This document shows, piece after piece, positions 7,822-15,286 of a stretch of DNA of 45,464 bases. Source of the stretch: Nocardia higoensis NBRC 100133 (GTDB taxonomy: Bacteria > Actinomycetota > Actinomycetes > Mycobacteriales > Mycobacteriaceae). The first letter of the stretch is position 1; each line of letters starts with the position of its first letter. The notes below the pieces were generated by a model. That model ran no database searches, had not been told where the DNA came from, and saw only the letters and a program-made list of their open reading frames with translations. A program made the position numbers and the translations under genes. The stretch lies in the NCBI RefSeq assembly GCF_000308595.1, contig NZ_BAGA01000119.1, positions 1 to 45,464 on the forward strand, given 5' to 3'.

Positions 7822-8249
7822 GATTTCACTCCTGCTCGGTTCTGGCTCAACCGGTGGACGGTTACCGCCGGGTAGTTGATTTCTGGTGCTCGGGACCGCA
7901 GATCGACAGCGCCTGCCGGAATTTCGTCGTCGCGACCGTACCGGAAAGGGCCGGGGAAATTCGGGATGTGACACCGCGCGGATCGCGGGGCGGAGCCGGA
8001 CGGGTGTGTCCGGACGGAGAGGTCGGGGCGGCCCACGGGGCGACGGTACGTCGGGCGGCGAGGGTCACCGTGTTTCCGGACCCGGCGGTGGCAAGGATAC
8101 GGAATCCGCCACATTCTGCCAGCCGATCCGACGACTTGCCAAACCGACGTCCGGTCGACCGGTCACTCGCCATATTTCGAGGGTAGGGGTCCGGAATTAC
8201 CTCCGGGTAAGGACAAACTCGCCGCGGGCGGGCGGCCCGCGGTGAGCTG
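7822..8249. other. 428-bp intergenic region upstream of the malic enzyme gene
   Basis: The region should hold the malic enzyme promoter and leader, with the upstream gene's terminator at its right edge. Frames of about 100 codons cross it on both strands, but none has a ribosome site, recognisable domain or convincing composition. I see no riboswitch or repeat I can name. Confidence 0.5.
8222..8242 (-). terminator. Hairpin terminator of the flavoprotein gene
   Basis: CCGCGGGC (8222-8229) pairs with GCCCGCGG (8235-8242) around a 5-nt loop, 7 nt beyond the flavoprotein stop, followed on the minus strand by a short T-rich run. Confidence 0.6.
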
Positions 8250-9860
8250 TCACATCGGGACCGGGTCGGCCGAGGTGAGGTCGGCCTTCACCGCGCCGGA
8301 CCGGCCCGGCTGCCGGACCGCGAGCGACAGTCGCGGGGTCTGCGGGCGCTCGCGTTCCACCGCGATCTCGTCCACCCCCTCGACGAGCAGGCGGTTGCGC
8401 CAGTGCGGGGACAGCGCCGGGTGATCGGTCCGGTGGTGCAGGCCCCGGCTCTCGGTGCGGGTCAGCGCGCTGTGGGCCATCCAGCGCGCCACCGCGAGCA
8501 TGGCGGCGGCCTCCCTGGCCCGCACCCCGTCCTGGCCGTGCCCGCCCAGGTCGAGGCGGGCGCCGGGCCAGATGAGGTCGAGTTCGGCGATGCTGTCACG
8601 CAGGCTGTCGGCGCTGCGCAGATAGCTGCGCCGCAGCGGCAAGGTGTGTTCCTGCACCAGGCCGATGACCGCGCGCGGATCGACCCGGGAGTGGTCGGCC
8701 AGGCCGGCGCCGGGCACCGGGCGAACCCGCACGGGGACGCCGCACTCCCGCGACCGTTCGGCCGCGCCACGACCGGCCCACACCCCCGAGGCGATGGCCC
8801 AGGCAGCGTGCCTGCCGCTCGCGCCTCCGGCAGCCCCGGAGATCGCCTGGCGGTCGGCGGCATCTCCGGCGACGTACAGGCCGGGCACCGCGGTCGCGCA
8901 GTCCGGACCGGTGTGCGTGATGCCGCCGCTGCCGCGCACAGTGCCTTCCAGCACGGCGCGGATCGGTATCCGACCGGTGGCGTCGAGCAGGCCGATGCGG
9001 GTGAGCCGCTCCCTGGTGGCGCTCAGCAGACCGGCGGGCACGGCGTAGATGCGCTTGCCCTCGGCCAGGGCCGCCAGCGCGGTGGACCGGTGCCCCGGCA
9101 GCGCGGTGCCGGATTCGTCGTAGAGCGGCGCGGCGCGCAGGACCGGATGCAGGGCGAGCGCCGAGCGGTCGATCGGCCCGGCGGCGCTGTGCGCGACGGC
9201 GATTCCGTAGGCGCCGGCGAACTCCATGCCGGACAGCCGCGCGCCCGCCTCGGCGGCCAGCAACAGGCCGTCGCCGGTGGCGGTCTCGGTGCCGACGGCG
9301 CCCGACCGGAACGCGCAGCCGCCGGTCGCGAGGACCACCGCGCCCGACCGGATCGTCCAGCTCCGGTACCGCTCCCCCGCGCTCACGCCGACGGCGCCCG
9401 CGACAGCGCCGGATCCGTCGACCAGCAGTCGCAGCGCCGGATGGTGATCGAGCACGAGCACGCCGGCCAGCCGCAACCGACGCCGCAGCAGGCGCAGATA
9501 ACGGGCGCCGTCGAGTCTGGTCGCCGTGGGCACGGCCGCCCGGCGCGAGACCGGGAAGCGATATCCCCATCGAGCCAATTGCGTTGCGCACGAACGCGTC
9601 TCATCGAGCACGCGGTACATCGAGGCCGGATCACCGAGCCCGGCGCTGTGCCGCAGCGCCTGGTGCACCGCCTGTTCGCGAGCCGGGCCGGGCGGAATGT
9701 TCCACAGCGCGTGGATTCCGTCGACGGCCGGCCCCGCGCCCGCGCAACGCATCTTGTCGACCAGCACGACCCTGGCGCCGTCGGCGGCGGCCGAGAGGGC
9801 TGCCCAGATTCCGGCGGGGCCGCCGCCGAGAACCAGCACATCCGTCTCGAGCTCGGTCAT
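8250..9860 (-). CDS. FAD-dependent oxidoreductase, fumarate reductase/SDH flavoprotein-like
   Basis: A 536-residue soluble flavoprotein of the fumarate reductase/L-aspartate oxidase superfamily. The N-terminal dinucleotide site is VLVLGGGPAGIWAA (residues 8-21). A second FAD segment is VVLATGGCAFRSG, the substrate-cap region has MEFAGAYGIA, and VPGLYVAGDAADRQ closes the FAD domain. The helical C-terminal domain ends with TRTESRGLHHRTDHP, very like SdhA/NadB. The usual catalytic RxGxNSL segment is replaced by AISGAAGGASGRHAAW, so the substrate may not be succinate, fumarate or aspartate. No iron-sulfur or heme partner is adjacent. The start is uncertain: ATG 9860 or in-frame GTG 9887, neither with a Shine-Dalgarno. 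The downstream terminator makes it monocistronic or the last gene of its unit. Confidence 0.82.
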   Translation of the reverse strand: MTELETDVLVLGGGPAGIWAALSAAADGARVVLVDKMRCAGAGPAVDGIHALWNIPPGPAREQAVHQALRHSAGLGDPASMYRVLDETRSCATQLARWGYRFPVSRRAAVPTATRLDGARYLRLLRRRLRLAGVLVLDHHPALRLLVDGSGAVAGAVGVSAGERYRSWTIRSGAVVLATGGCAFRSGAVGTETATGDGLLLAAEAGARLSGMEFAGAYGIAVAHSAAGPIDRSALALHPVLRAAPLYDESGTALPGHRSTALAALAEGKRIYAVPAGLLSATRERLTRIGLLDATGRIPIRAVLEGTVRGSGGITHTGPDCATAVPGLYVAGDAADRQAISGAAGGASGRHAAWAIASGVWAGRGAAERSRECGVPVRVRPVPGAGLADHSRVDPRAVIGLVQEHTLPLRRSYLRSADSLRDSIAELDLIWPGARLDLGGHGQDGVRAREAAAMLAVARWMAHSALTRTESRGLHHRTDHPALSPHWRNRLLVEGVDEIAVERERPQTPRLSLAVRQPGRSGAVKADLTSADPVPM

Positions 9861-9911
9861 ACAACGGAATATTCGGCCACATTTCACCGGGCCGCAACCA
9901 TTATTGCGGCT

Positions 9912-10169
9912 TCAACCCCACCATTGTGTCCAAATCAATATGCCGGAGGCGAGGAAAACGACGGCCGAGCCCGAAATGGCCGCCATTCCCCTGCGGCGGT
10001 CCGACAACAGCTGCGCGCCGACCGCGACCACCGCTACCGCGATATGCCAGATCATCGACTCCCCACCGGGACCGGGAAAACCACGTCGCCCGCCGATGAA
10101 CGCCGCGCCGATCACCACCAGCGCGAGCAACACCGTTCCGGCCGCGACCGTGCCGCTGAGCGCACGCAC
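9912..10169 (-). CDS. Small membrane protein, unknown function
   Basis: An 85-residue protein with three hydrophobic segments: near the N terminus (VAAGTVLLALVVIGAAFIGG), in the middle (MIWHIAVAVVAVGAQLL) and at the C terminus (AAISGSAVVFLASGILIW). The middle connectors are basic (GGRRG, SDRRRG). The GTG at 10169 starts 5 bp after the PHP-domain stop at 10175 on the same strand, pointing to translational coupling. I do not recognise a named family. It is followed 51 bp later by the flavoprotein gene, for which it might be a membrane partner, but that is only adjacency. Confidence 0.7.
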   Translation of the reverse strand: MRALSGTVAAGTVLLALVVIGAAFIGGRRGFPGPGGESMIWHIAVAVVAVGAQLLSDRRRGMAAISGSAVVFLASGILIWTQWWG

Positions 10170-10174
10170 CGGTC

Positions 10175-11029
10175 TCACCGGGCGATCACCGGAACCCCGG
10201 TCGCGCCGGCCACCAGACGCTCGAATTGTTCGGGGCCGGTGGTGAATTCGCCGAGTGCGATGGTCTTGTTGGTGCCGTGGTAGTCGGAGGAGCCGGTGGT
10301 CGCCAGGTCGAGTTCGGCGGCGAGCCCGGTCAGCAGTGCCCGGTCGGCCGCCGAATGGTCGGGATGGTCGACCTCCAGCCCGTCCAGCCCGAGCGCGGCC
10401 AGCTCGCGGATGTCCGCGAGCGCGAGCAACCGCCCGCGCTTGCGCGCCCTGGTGTGCGCCAGCACGCTGACCCCGCCCGCCTCCGCGATCATCCGCACCG
10501 CGCGTCGCAGCGGCGTGTCGGCCTTCTCGGCGTAGTAGCGCCCGTGCGGGGCGAGCAGTTCGAGGAAGGCGGCGTCCACGGTGGGCACCACGCCTGCCGC
10601 GACCAGCGCCCTGGCCAGATGCGGGCGGCCCGCCGACGGTCCCGCCGAGGCCAGCACCTCGTCGGGATCGATGGGCAGGCCGTCGTAGGCCATCAGCTCC
10701 GCCATCGCCCGCAGCCGGTCGGTCCGCTCGGCGCGCAGGCGCTCGCGTTCCTCGGCGAAGGCACGATCGGACGGGTCGAACAGGTAGGCCAGCAGATGCA
10801 CCGACACCGGGTAGCCGTCCTCGCCCTGGCCCACACACGACATCTCCATCCCGCGAACCAGAGTCAGGCCGGGCGGAAGCGCGTCGACCGCCTCCGCCCA
10901 GCCCGCGGTGGTGTCGTGATCGGTGATCGCCACCACGTCGAGTCCGGCGGCGGCCGCGTTCGCCACCAGCTCGGCCGGGGAGTCGGTGCCGTCGGAGGCG
11001 GTGGAATGGGTATGCAGGTCGATGCGCAC
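10175..11029 (-). CDS. PHP-domain metal-dependent phosphoesterase (RnmV/TrpH-like)
   Basis: A 284-residue PHP protein. Motif I is HTHSTASDGT (metal-binding His6 and His8), motif II is ITDHDTTAGW (Asp37-His38), a conserved Glu follows in RGMEMSC, SVLAHTRARKRGRL carries another metal histidine, LEVDHPDHS lies further on, and TGSSDYHG is the C-terminal metal motif. This matches the YciV/TrpH group, which hydrolyses 3',5'-nucleoside bisphosphate and trims RNA 5' ends, using manganese or a trinuclear metal site. The GTG at 11029 places the HxH motif at the usual N-terminal position; longer upstream starts are Arg-rich and unlikely. TAAGAC (complement of 11037-11042) ends 7 nt upstream, suggesting a leaderless mRNA. 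It is coupled to the small membrane gene. Confidence 0.88.
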   Translation of the reverse strand: MRIDLHTHSTASDGTDSPAELVANAAAAGLDVVAITDHDTTAGWAEAVDALPPGLTLVRGMEMSCVGQGEDGYPVSVHLLAYLFDPSDRAFAEERERLRAERTDRLRAMAELMAYDGLPIDPDEVLASAGPSAGRPHLARALVAAGVVPTVDAAFLELLAPHGRYYAEKADTPLRRAVRMIAEAGGVSVLAHTRARKRGRLLALADIRELAALGLDGLEVDHPDHSAADRALLTGLAAELDLATTGSSDYHGTNKTIALGEFTTGPEQFERLVAGATGVPVIAR

Positions 11030-11060
11030 CCATCCAGTCTTACCGCGCGCCTTACCCGCT

Positions 11061-11077
11061 CCGCACCTCCGGTGCGG
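11061..11077 (-). terminator. Hairpin terminator of the SUFU-domain operon
   Basis: CCGCACC (11061-11067) and GGTGCGG (11071-11077) form a 7-bp stem with a 3-nt loop, 11 nt beyond the SUFU-domain gene stop. Confidence 0.5.
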
Positions 11078-11088
11078 CGGGAGGGCGG

Positions 11089-11667
11089 CTAGAGCGAGGC
11101 CGCGCCGCGGCCCGGATCGCGTACGTCGATGCCCGCCTCGGCCCACGCCTCGCGCAGGGCCTGCGCGCCGCGCACCCGCACCCAGGCCGCCTCGGTCGCG
11201 GTCACCGGAGTGACCGCCAGGTAGCGCACCGGCTCGGCCGGCTCGGGCAGCGTGACCGGCTCGATCTCGCTCTCGCCCAGCAGGACAGCGGTGAACGGCG
11301 AGCCCTGCCACAGCTGTTCGCCCAGATCCAGCAGCGCGTCGGCCTGCAACACCACGCCCTCGACGGCGGGGCTGGCGATCAGCACGCCGAGCGCCTTGGC
11401 CAGTCCGGGCAGGGCCGTGCCCGCACGCACGCTGAGCACCAGTTCCGCTCGGGGGCCGCGCACCGGGTCGGCCAGCAGATCGCCGGGATCGCCCATGGGA
11501 TGGCGGGAGCCGCCCAGGGTCGCGTAATGCACGACATCGCCGTCGACGATGCGCAGGATCTCGATGGGCTCGAGCCCGAGGAAGGTGACCGAGGCCGAAT
11601 CGACGCCGGAAGCGTCCGCGCCGAAGTGATCGAGCACTCCGGCGCGGACCCGGTCCAGAACGTCCAT
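11089..11667 (-). CDS. Suppressor-of-fused (SUFU) domain protein
   Basis: A 192-residue protein recognised as a bacterial suppressor-of-fused domain family member (PF05076 type). Typical features are SVTFLGLEPIEILRI near the N terminus, VVHYATLGGSRHPM, the RAELVLSVR strand and SPFTAVLLGESEIEP. In bacteria these proteins are soluble and often thought to act as immunity or interaction modules; no activity can be assigned here. The ATG at 11667 lies only 2 nt after the stop of the GSP17M-type gene, so the two are translationally coupled. Longer upstream starts would run into that gene. The protein has no membrane segment or signal peptide. Confidence 0.82.
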   Translation of the reverse strand: MDVLDRVRAGVLDHFGADASGVDSASVTFLGLEPIEILRIVDGDVVHYATLGGSRHPMGDPGDLLADPVRGPRAELVLSVRAGTALPGLAKALGVLIASPAVEGVVLQADALLDLGEQLWQGSPFTAVLLGESEIEPVTLPEPAEPVRYLAVTPVTATEAAWVRVRGAQALREAWAEAGIDVRDPGRGAASL

Positions 11668-11669
11668 CG

Positions 11670-12161
11670 TCAGATCGCCAGGCGGGCGAGCATGTCGCGA
11701 GCCTGCTCGGCGGTCTTCGGATCGCACAGCACGTCGTAGCGGCCCGCCACCAGCTGCATGCTGGAGGCGAAATCGCGCTGACCCCTGGTCGCCGCGTACG
11801 GGATCGATGTGGAGATGACGCCGAAGATGATGCCGCCGATCAGGCCGACGGCCAGCGGGCCGAAGGCGCTGCCGGTGGTGAACAGGCTCAGCAGCAGACC
11901 GAGGAACAGACCGAGCCAGGCGCCGGAGACGATGCCCCCGCCGATGACCTTGCCCCAGGTGAGCCGGTAGAGCACCCGCTCGACCTGCATCAGATCGACG
12001 CCGACGATGGTGACGTTCTGGACCGGGAACTGGTTGTCGGCCAGGTAGTCGACAGCTCGCTGCGCCTCGGCATAGGTGGGGTAGGACCCAACCGGCCAGC
12101 CCGAGGGCGGCGTCGGCAGACCCGAGCGGGCGTTGTTCGCGCTACCGAGTGGGTTCGTCAT
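11670..12161 (-). CDS. General stress protein 17M-like membrane protein
   Basis: A 163-residue protein with an N-terminal GSP17M-like domain (about 20-60: GSYPTYAEAQRAVDYLADNQ, then VTIVGVDLMQVERVL). A central two-helix membrane hairpin covers about residues 75-125 and is glycine-rich (GGGIVSGAWLGLFLGLLLSL; GLIGGIIFGVISTS), as in glycine-zipper proteins. The C-terminal domain resembles the N-terminal one (MQLVAGRYDVLCDP). Homologues are stress-induced and of unknown mechanism. The ATG at 12161 is preceded 6 nt upstream by CATAAT (complement of 12168-12173), suggesting a leaderless transcript. It is the first gene of a two-gene unit with the SUFU-domain gene. Confidence 0.82.
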   Translation of the reverse strand: MTNPLGSANNARSGLPTPPSGWPVGSYPTYAEAQRAVDYLADNQFPVQNVTIVGVDLMQVERVLYRLTWGKVIGGGIVSGAWLGLFLGLLLSLFTTGSAFGPLAVGLIGGIIFGVISTSIPYAATRGQRDFASSMQLVAGRYDVLCDPKTAEQARDMLARLAI

Positions 12162-12284
12162 GGGACCATTATGGATGCCCGGCCCGCCGGTCCGCTGCAC
12201 ACACCGTGTCCGTAGTGTCCAATGTGTCCGAATTCTCGCGGAAATCCGGAGCGCTCCCGCACCGGGCGCGGGTCGGCAGGCGGT

Positions 12285-13229
12285 TCACTCGGGCGGGGTG
12301 AACGACGTGGTACGGGACATGCCCGCCGCGCGTCCCTTCTCGGCGATGACCACCGCCATCTTCGCGCTGGCTTCGTCGATCATCTCGTCACCGAGCATCA
12401 CCGCGCCGCGCGCGCCGCCCTCGCCGGAGGTGTAATGCGCGTAGGCGTCGAGGATCTCCTCGGCGCGATCGTAATCGGCCTGGCGCGGGCTGAAGATCTC
12501 GTTGGCCGCCTCGATCTGGGTCGGGTGCAGCACCCACTTGCCGTCGAAGCCGAGCGCCGCGGTGCGCGCGGCGGCGCGGCGGAAGCCGTCCAGATCACGG
12601 ATCTGCAGGTAGGGGCCGTCGATCGCCTGCAGACCGTGCGCGCGGGCGGCGAGCAGGATGGTCATCAGGATGTGGTGATAGGCATCGCCCGGCTCGTAAC
12701 CCTGCGGCTGCTCGCCGACCACCAGGGTGCGCATATTGATGCTGGCCATGAAATCGGCCGGGCCGAACACCAGCGCCTGGACGCGCGGGCTCGCGGTCGC
12801 GATCTCGTCGATATTGCGCAGGCCGAGCGCGTTCTCCAGCTGCGGCTCGATGCCGATCCGGCCGACCTCGAGCCCACAGGTGCGTTCGAGCTGGGTCAGC
12901 AGCAGGTCCAGCGCCCGTACCTGGCCCGCGTCGGTGACCTTCGGCAGCAGGATGGCGTCGATATGGGCGCCCGCGCCCTCCACGACGGAGATCACATCGC
13001 TGTAGGTCCACTGCGTGGTCCAGTCGTTGACCCGCACCACCCGCAGCTGCGTTCCCCAGCCCGGCTCGTTGAGCGCCGCCACGATGTTCGCCCTGGCCGC
13101 GGCCTTGGCGACGGGTGCGACGGCGTCCTCGAGATCGAGGAACACCTCGTCGACCGGCAGCCCCTTGGCCTTCTCGATCATCTTCGGATTGCTGCCGGGG
13201 ACAGCCAGAACCGAGCGACGTGGCTTCAT
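12285..13229 (-). CDS. HpcH/HpaI aldolase / CitE-like lyase (malyl-CoA lyase type)
   Basis: A 314-residue class II lyase of the HpcH/CitE superfamily. Diagnostic pieces are RSVLAVPGSNPKMIEKA at the N terminus, VDEVFLDLEDAV with the metal-site acidic residues, an arginine in VVRVNDW, ILLPKVTD, GIEPQLENALGL (the metal-ligand glutamate region), VFGPADFMASINM and WVLHPTQIEAANE. Length and the PQLENALG signature fit L-malyl-CoA/beta-methylmalyl-CoA or citramalyl-CoA lyases better than the shorter CitE citrate-lyase beta subunits. No citrate lyase alpha or gamma genes are nearby. An excellent AGGAGGTGCA sits directly before the ATG at 13229. It probably cleaves a 3-hydroxyacyl-CoA to acetyl- or propionyl-CoA plus a 2-oxoacid; the exact substrate is uncertain. 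Confidence 0.87.
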   Translation of the reverse strand: MKPRRSVLAVPGSNPKMIEKAKGLPVDEVFLDLEDAVAPVAKAAARANIVAALNEPGWGTQLRVVRVNDWTTQWTYSDVISVVEGAGAHIDAILLPKVTDAGQVRALDLLLTQLERTCGLEVGRIGIEPQLENALGLRNIDEIATASPRVQALVFGPADFMASINMRTLVVGEQPQGYEPGDAYHHILMTILLAARAHGLQAIDGPYLQIRDLDGFRRAAARTAALGFDGKWVLHPTQIEAANEIFSPRQADYDRAEEILDAYAHYTSGEGGARGAVMLGDEMIDEASAKMAVVIAEKGRAAGMSRTTSFTPPE

Positions 13230-13270
13230 TGCACCTCCTGTGTAACAACGACCGGTGGCCCGCGAACCTC

Positions 13271-13276
13271 TAGCCT
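13271..13276 (+). promoter_or_regulatory. -10 box TAGCCT of a leaderless transcript
   Basis: TAGCCT ends 7 nt before the ATG at 13284. No ribosome site is present, so transcription probably starts at the ATG. Confidence 0.55.
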
Positions 13277-13283
13277 GGCAAGC

Positions 13284-14564
13284 ATGGCAGCAACCAGGGT
13301 GTACGTCGCCAGGCTGGCCGGCCTGGTGGTGCTCGGACCGGACGGTGAGTCTATCGGCCGCATCCGCGACGTCGTCGTGGCCGTCCGCTACGACCGGCAA
13401 CACCCGCGGGTGCACGGCCTGGTCATCGAGTTGCCCACCCGGCGGCGGATTTTCGTGCCCATGCTGCGGGTGACCACGATCGAGCCGGGCATGGTCACGC
13501 TCAACACCGGCACCGTGAGCCTGCGCCGATTCCAGCAACGACCGGGCGAGATGCTGGCGCTGGCGCAGATCGTCGACTCCAAGGTCCGCGTGGACGATCC
13601 GGAACTGCCCGATGTGTCCGGTGTCGACGTGTTCGTCATCGACCTGGGCATCGAGCAGATCCGCACCCGGGACTGGCATGTCACCCGGGTGGCGGTGCGC
13701 GGCCACCGGCGCATCGGGCGCCGCCGGGAGGTGCACGTGGTCGACTGGAAGCAGGTCACCGGCCTGACGCCCTACGAACTCGGCAGGCCGGGCCAGGACG
13801 TGACACAGTTGCTCGGCCAGTTCGAGGGTTTGCGGCCCGCCGACGTGGCGCACATGCTGCGCGAACTTCCGGAGAAACGCCGCGTCGAGGTCGCCGAGGC
13901 GCTCGACGACGAACGCCTCGCCGACGTCGTGCAGGAACTGCCCGACGACGACCAGATCGATCTGCTCGGCCATCTCGAGGTCCGCCGTGCCGCCGACGTG
14001 CTCGAGGCGATGGACCCCGACGACGCCGCCGACCTGCTCGGCGAACTGCCCACCGGGGAGCGCGAATCGCTGCTCGCGCTGATGGATCCCGAGGAGTCCG
14101 AACCGGTCCGGCGGCTGCTTCAGCACTCCCCCGACACCGCGGGCGGCATGATGACCCCGCGGCCCATCGTGGTCACCGCGTCCACGACCGTCGCCGAAGC
14201 GCTGGCGCGGGTACGCAATCCCGATCTGACGCCCGCGCTGGCCTCCATCGTGTTCGTGGTCCGTCCACCCACCGCGACACCGACCGGCCGGTATCTCGGC
14301 TGTGTGTACACCCAGCAACTCCTCCGCGAGCCGCCGGCGCACCTGGTCGGCGGCATCGTCGACACCGACCTCGCGCCGCTGCGCCCGGACGCCGGGCTGT
14401 CCGCGGTCACCCGCTATCTCGCCACCTACAACCTGGTCTGCGGGCCGGTGGTCGACGGCGAGAACCATCTGCTGGGAGCGGTCAGCGTGGACGACGTGCT
14501 CGACCACCTGCTGCCGGAGGACTGGCGGGAAACCGAACAGCGCGAAGGGGTGGCCGCGCAGTGA
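13284..14564 (+). CDS. MgtE-N and CBS-domain regulatory protein (no transport domain)
   Basis: A 426-residue cytosolic protein. Residues 1-75 and 85-160 look like PRC-barrel-type modules (VLGPDGESIGRIRDVVV; VDVFVIDLGIEQIRTRDW). Residues about 170-285 are the MgtE N-terminal superhelix, with repeated acidic motifs such as RPADVAHMLRELP, RLADVVQELPDDD and DPDDAADLLGELP. Two CBS domains follow (MMTPRPIVVTAST; VSVDDVLDHLLPEDW). The transmembrane Mg2+ channel of true MgtE is absent, so this is the sensor half alone. The next gene overlaps by 4 bp and encodes a membrane protein, so the pair may act together. M. tuberculosis Rv1232c is recalled as the orthologue. Confidence 0.88.
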   Translation: MAATRVYVARLAGLVVLGPDGESIGRIRDVVVAVRYDRQHPRVHGLVIELPTRRRIFVPMLRVTTIEPGMVTLNTGTVSLRRFQQRPGEMLALAQIVDSKVRVDDPELPDVSGVDVFVIDLGIEQIRTRDWHVTRVAVRGHRRIGRRREVHVVDWKQVTGLTPYELGRPGQDVTQLLGQFEGLRPADVAHMLRELPEKRRVEVAEALDDERLADVVQELPDDDQIDLLGHLEVRRAADVLEAMDPDDAADLLGELPTGERESLLALMDPEESEPVRRLLQHSPDTAGGMMTPRPIVVTASTTVAEALARVRNPDLTPALASIVFVVRPPTATPTGRYLGCVYTQQLLREPPAHLVGGIVDTDLAPLRPDAGLSAVTRYLATYNLVCGPVVDGENHLLGAVSVDDVLDHLLPEDWRETEQREGVAAQ

Positions 14565-15166
14565 CCGACAAGAACGGACCGCGTCAGCGCCTGGACACCC
14601 CCATGCTCACCCGCTACCGGATCGGCTGGGATGCCGAGGCACTCGCACGCAGCAGCGAACAGGTGGCCCGCTTTCTCGGCACCGGCCGGTACCTGGCCAT
14701 TCAGACCGTGCTCGTGGTGGTCTGGATCCTGCTCAACGTGTTCGCGGTGTCGTTGCGCTGGGACCCTTACCCGTTCATCCTGCTGAACCTGGCCTTCTCC
14801 ACCCAGGCCGCCTACGCGGCGCCGCTGATCCTGCTCGCGCAGAACCGGCAGGACAATCGCGACCGGGTGTCGCTGGAAGAGGACCGGATGCGCGCGGCAC
14901 AGACCAAGGCCGACACCGAGTTCCTCGCCAGGGAATTGGCTGCGCTGCGACTGGCTGTCGGCGATGTCGCGACACGCGATTACCTGCGCCGGGAATTGGA
15001 CGAGGTGCGCGAACTCCTCGAGCGGATCGAGACGGCGACCGGGAACGGAGACAGCGAGGAGCGGCCGCCCAAATCGGGCAAGTCGAGGAAGAAGAGCGGC
15101 GGTTCGTCAACGACTTCGGGGACTCCAGCGAAGAGCCAGCACACCGCGCCCGTGGGCGATGATTGA
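14561..15166 (+). CDS. DUF1003 membrane protein
   Basis: A 201-residue DUF1003 protein. After a short N-terminal domain (YRIGWDAEALARSSEQVARFLGT) come two transmembrane helices (about 46-68, IQTVLVVVWILLNVF; about 76-98, FILLNLAFSTQAAYAAPLI) and the family hallmark LLAQNRQDNRDRVSLEEDR. A long amphipathic helix or coiled coil (about 105-160) and a Lys/Ser-rich tail (about 165-200) follow. The GTG start overlaps the stop of the MgtE-N/CBS gene (GTGA), a tight translational coupling. Given the partner, a role in divalent-cation homeostasis or envelope stress is plausible, but DUF1003 function is not established. Confidence 0.88.
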   Translation: MTDKNGPRQRLDTPMLTRYRIGWDAEALARSSEQVARFLGTGRYLAIQTVLVVVWILLNVFAVSLRWDPYPFILLNLAFSTQAAYAAPLILLAQNRQDNRDRVSLEEDRMRAAQTKADTEFLARELAALRLAVGDVATRDYLRRELDEVRELLERIETATGNGDSEERPPKSGKSRKKSGGSSTTSGTPAKSQHTAPVGDD

Positions 15167-15286
15167 TCGGAAATGCTCAACAACTTAGTGACTCCTGGGT
15201 AGCCTGGTGTCCGTTGTCCGAAGCGCGCCCAGGGCAAGTGGTGGTGCCGGGCCTGCTCCCACGACGTAGAGGAATGGTGTGGCCGA

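Noticed and set aside
7862..8173. A possible 103-residue gene on the minus strand upstream of the malic enzyme
   Set aside because: No ribosome site, promoter, domain or hydrophobic pattern; the composition is Arg/Ser/Pro-rich, as in non-coding GC-rich DNA.
12285..13229. Citrate lyase beta subunit
   Set aside because: No alpha, gamma or accessory citrate lyase genes are nearby, and length and motifs fit the malyl/citramalyl-CoA lyase branch.
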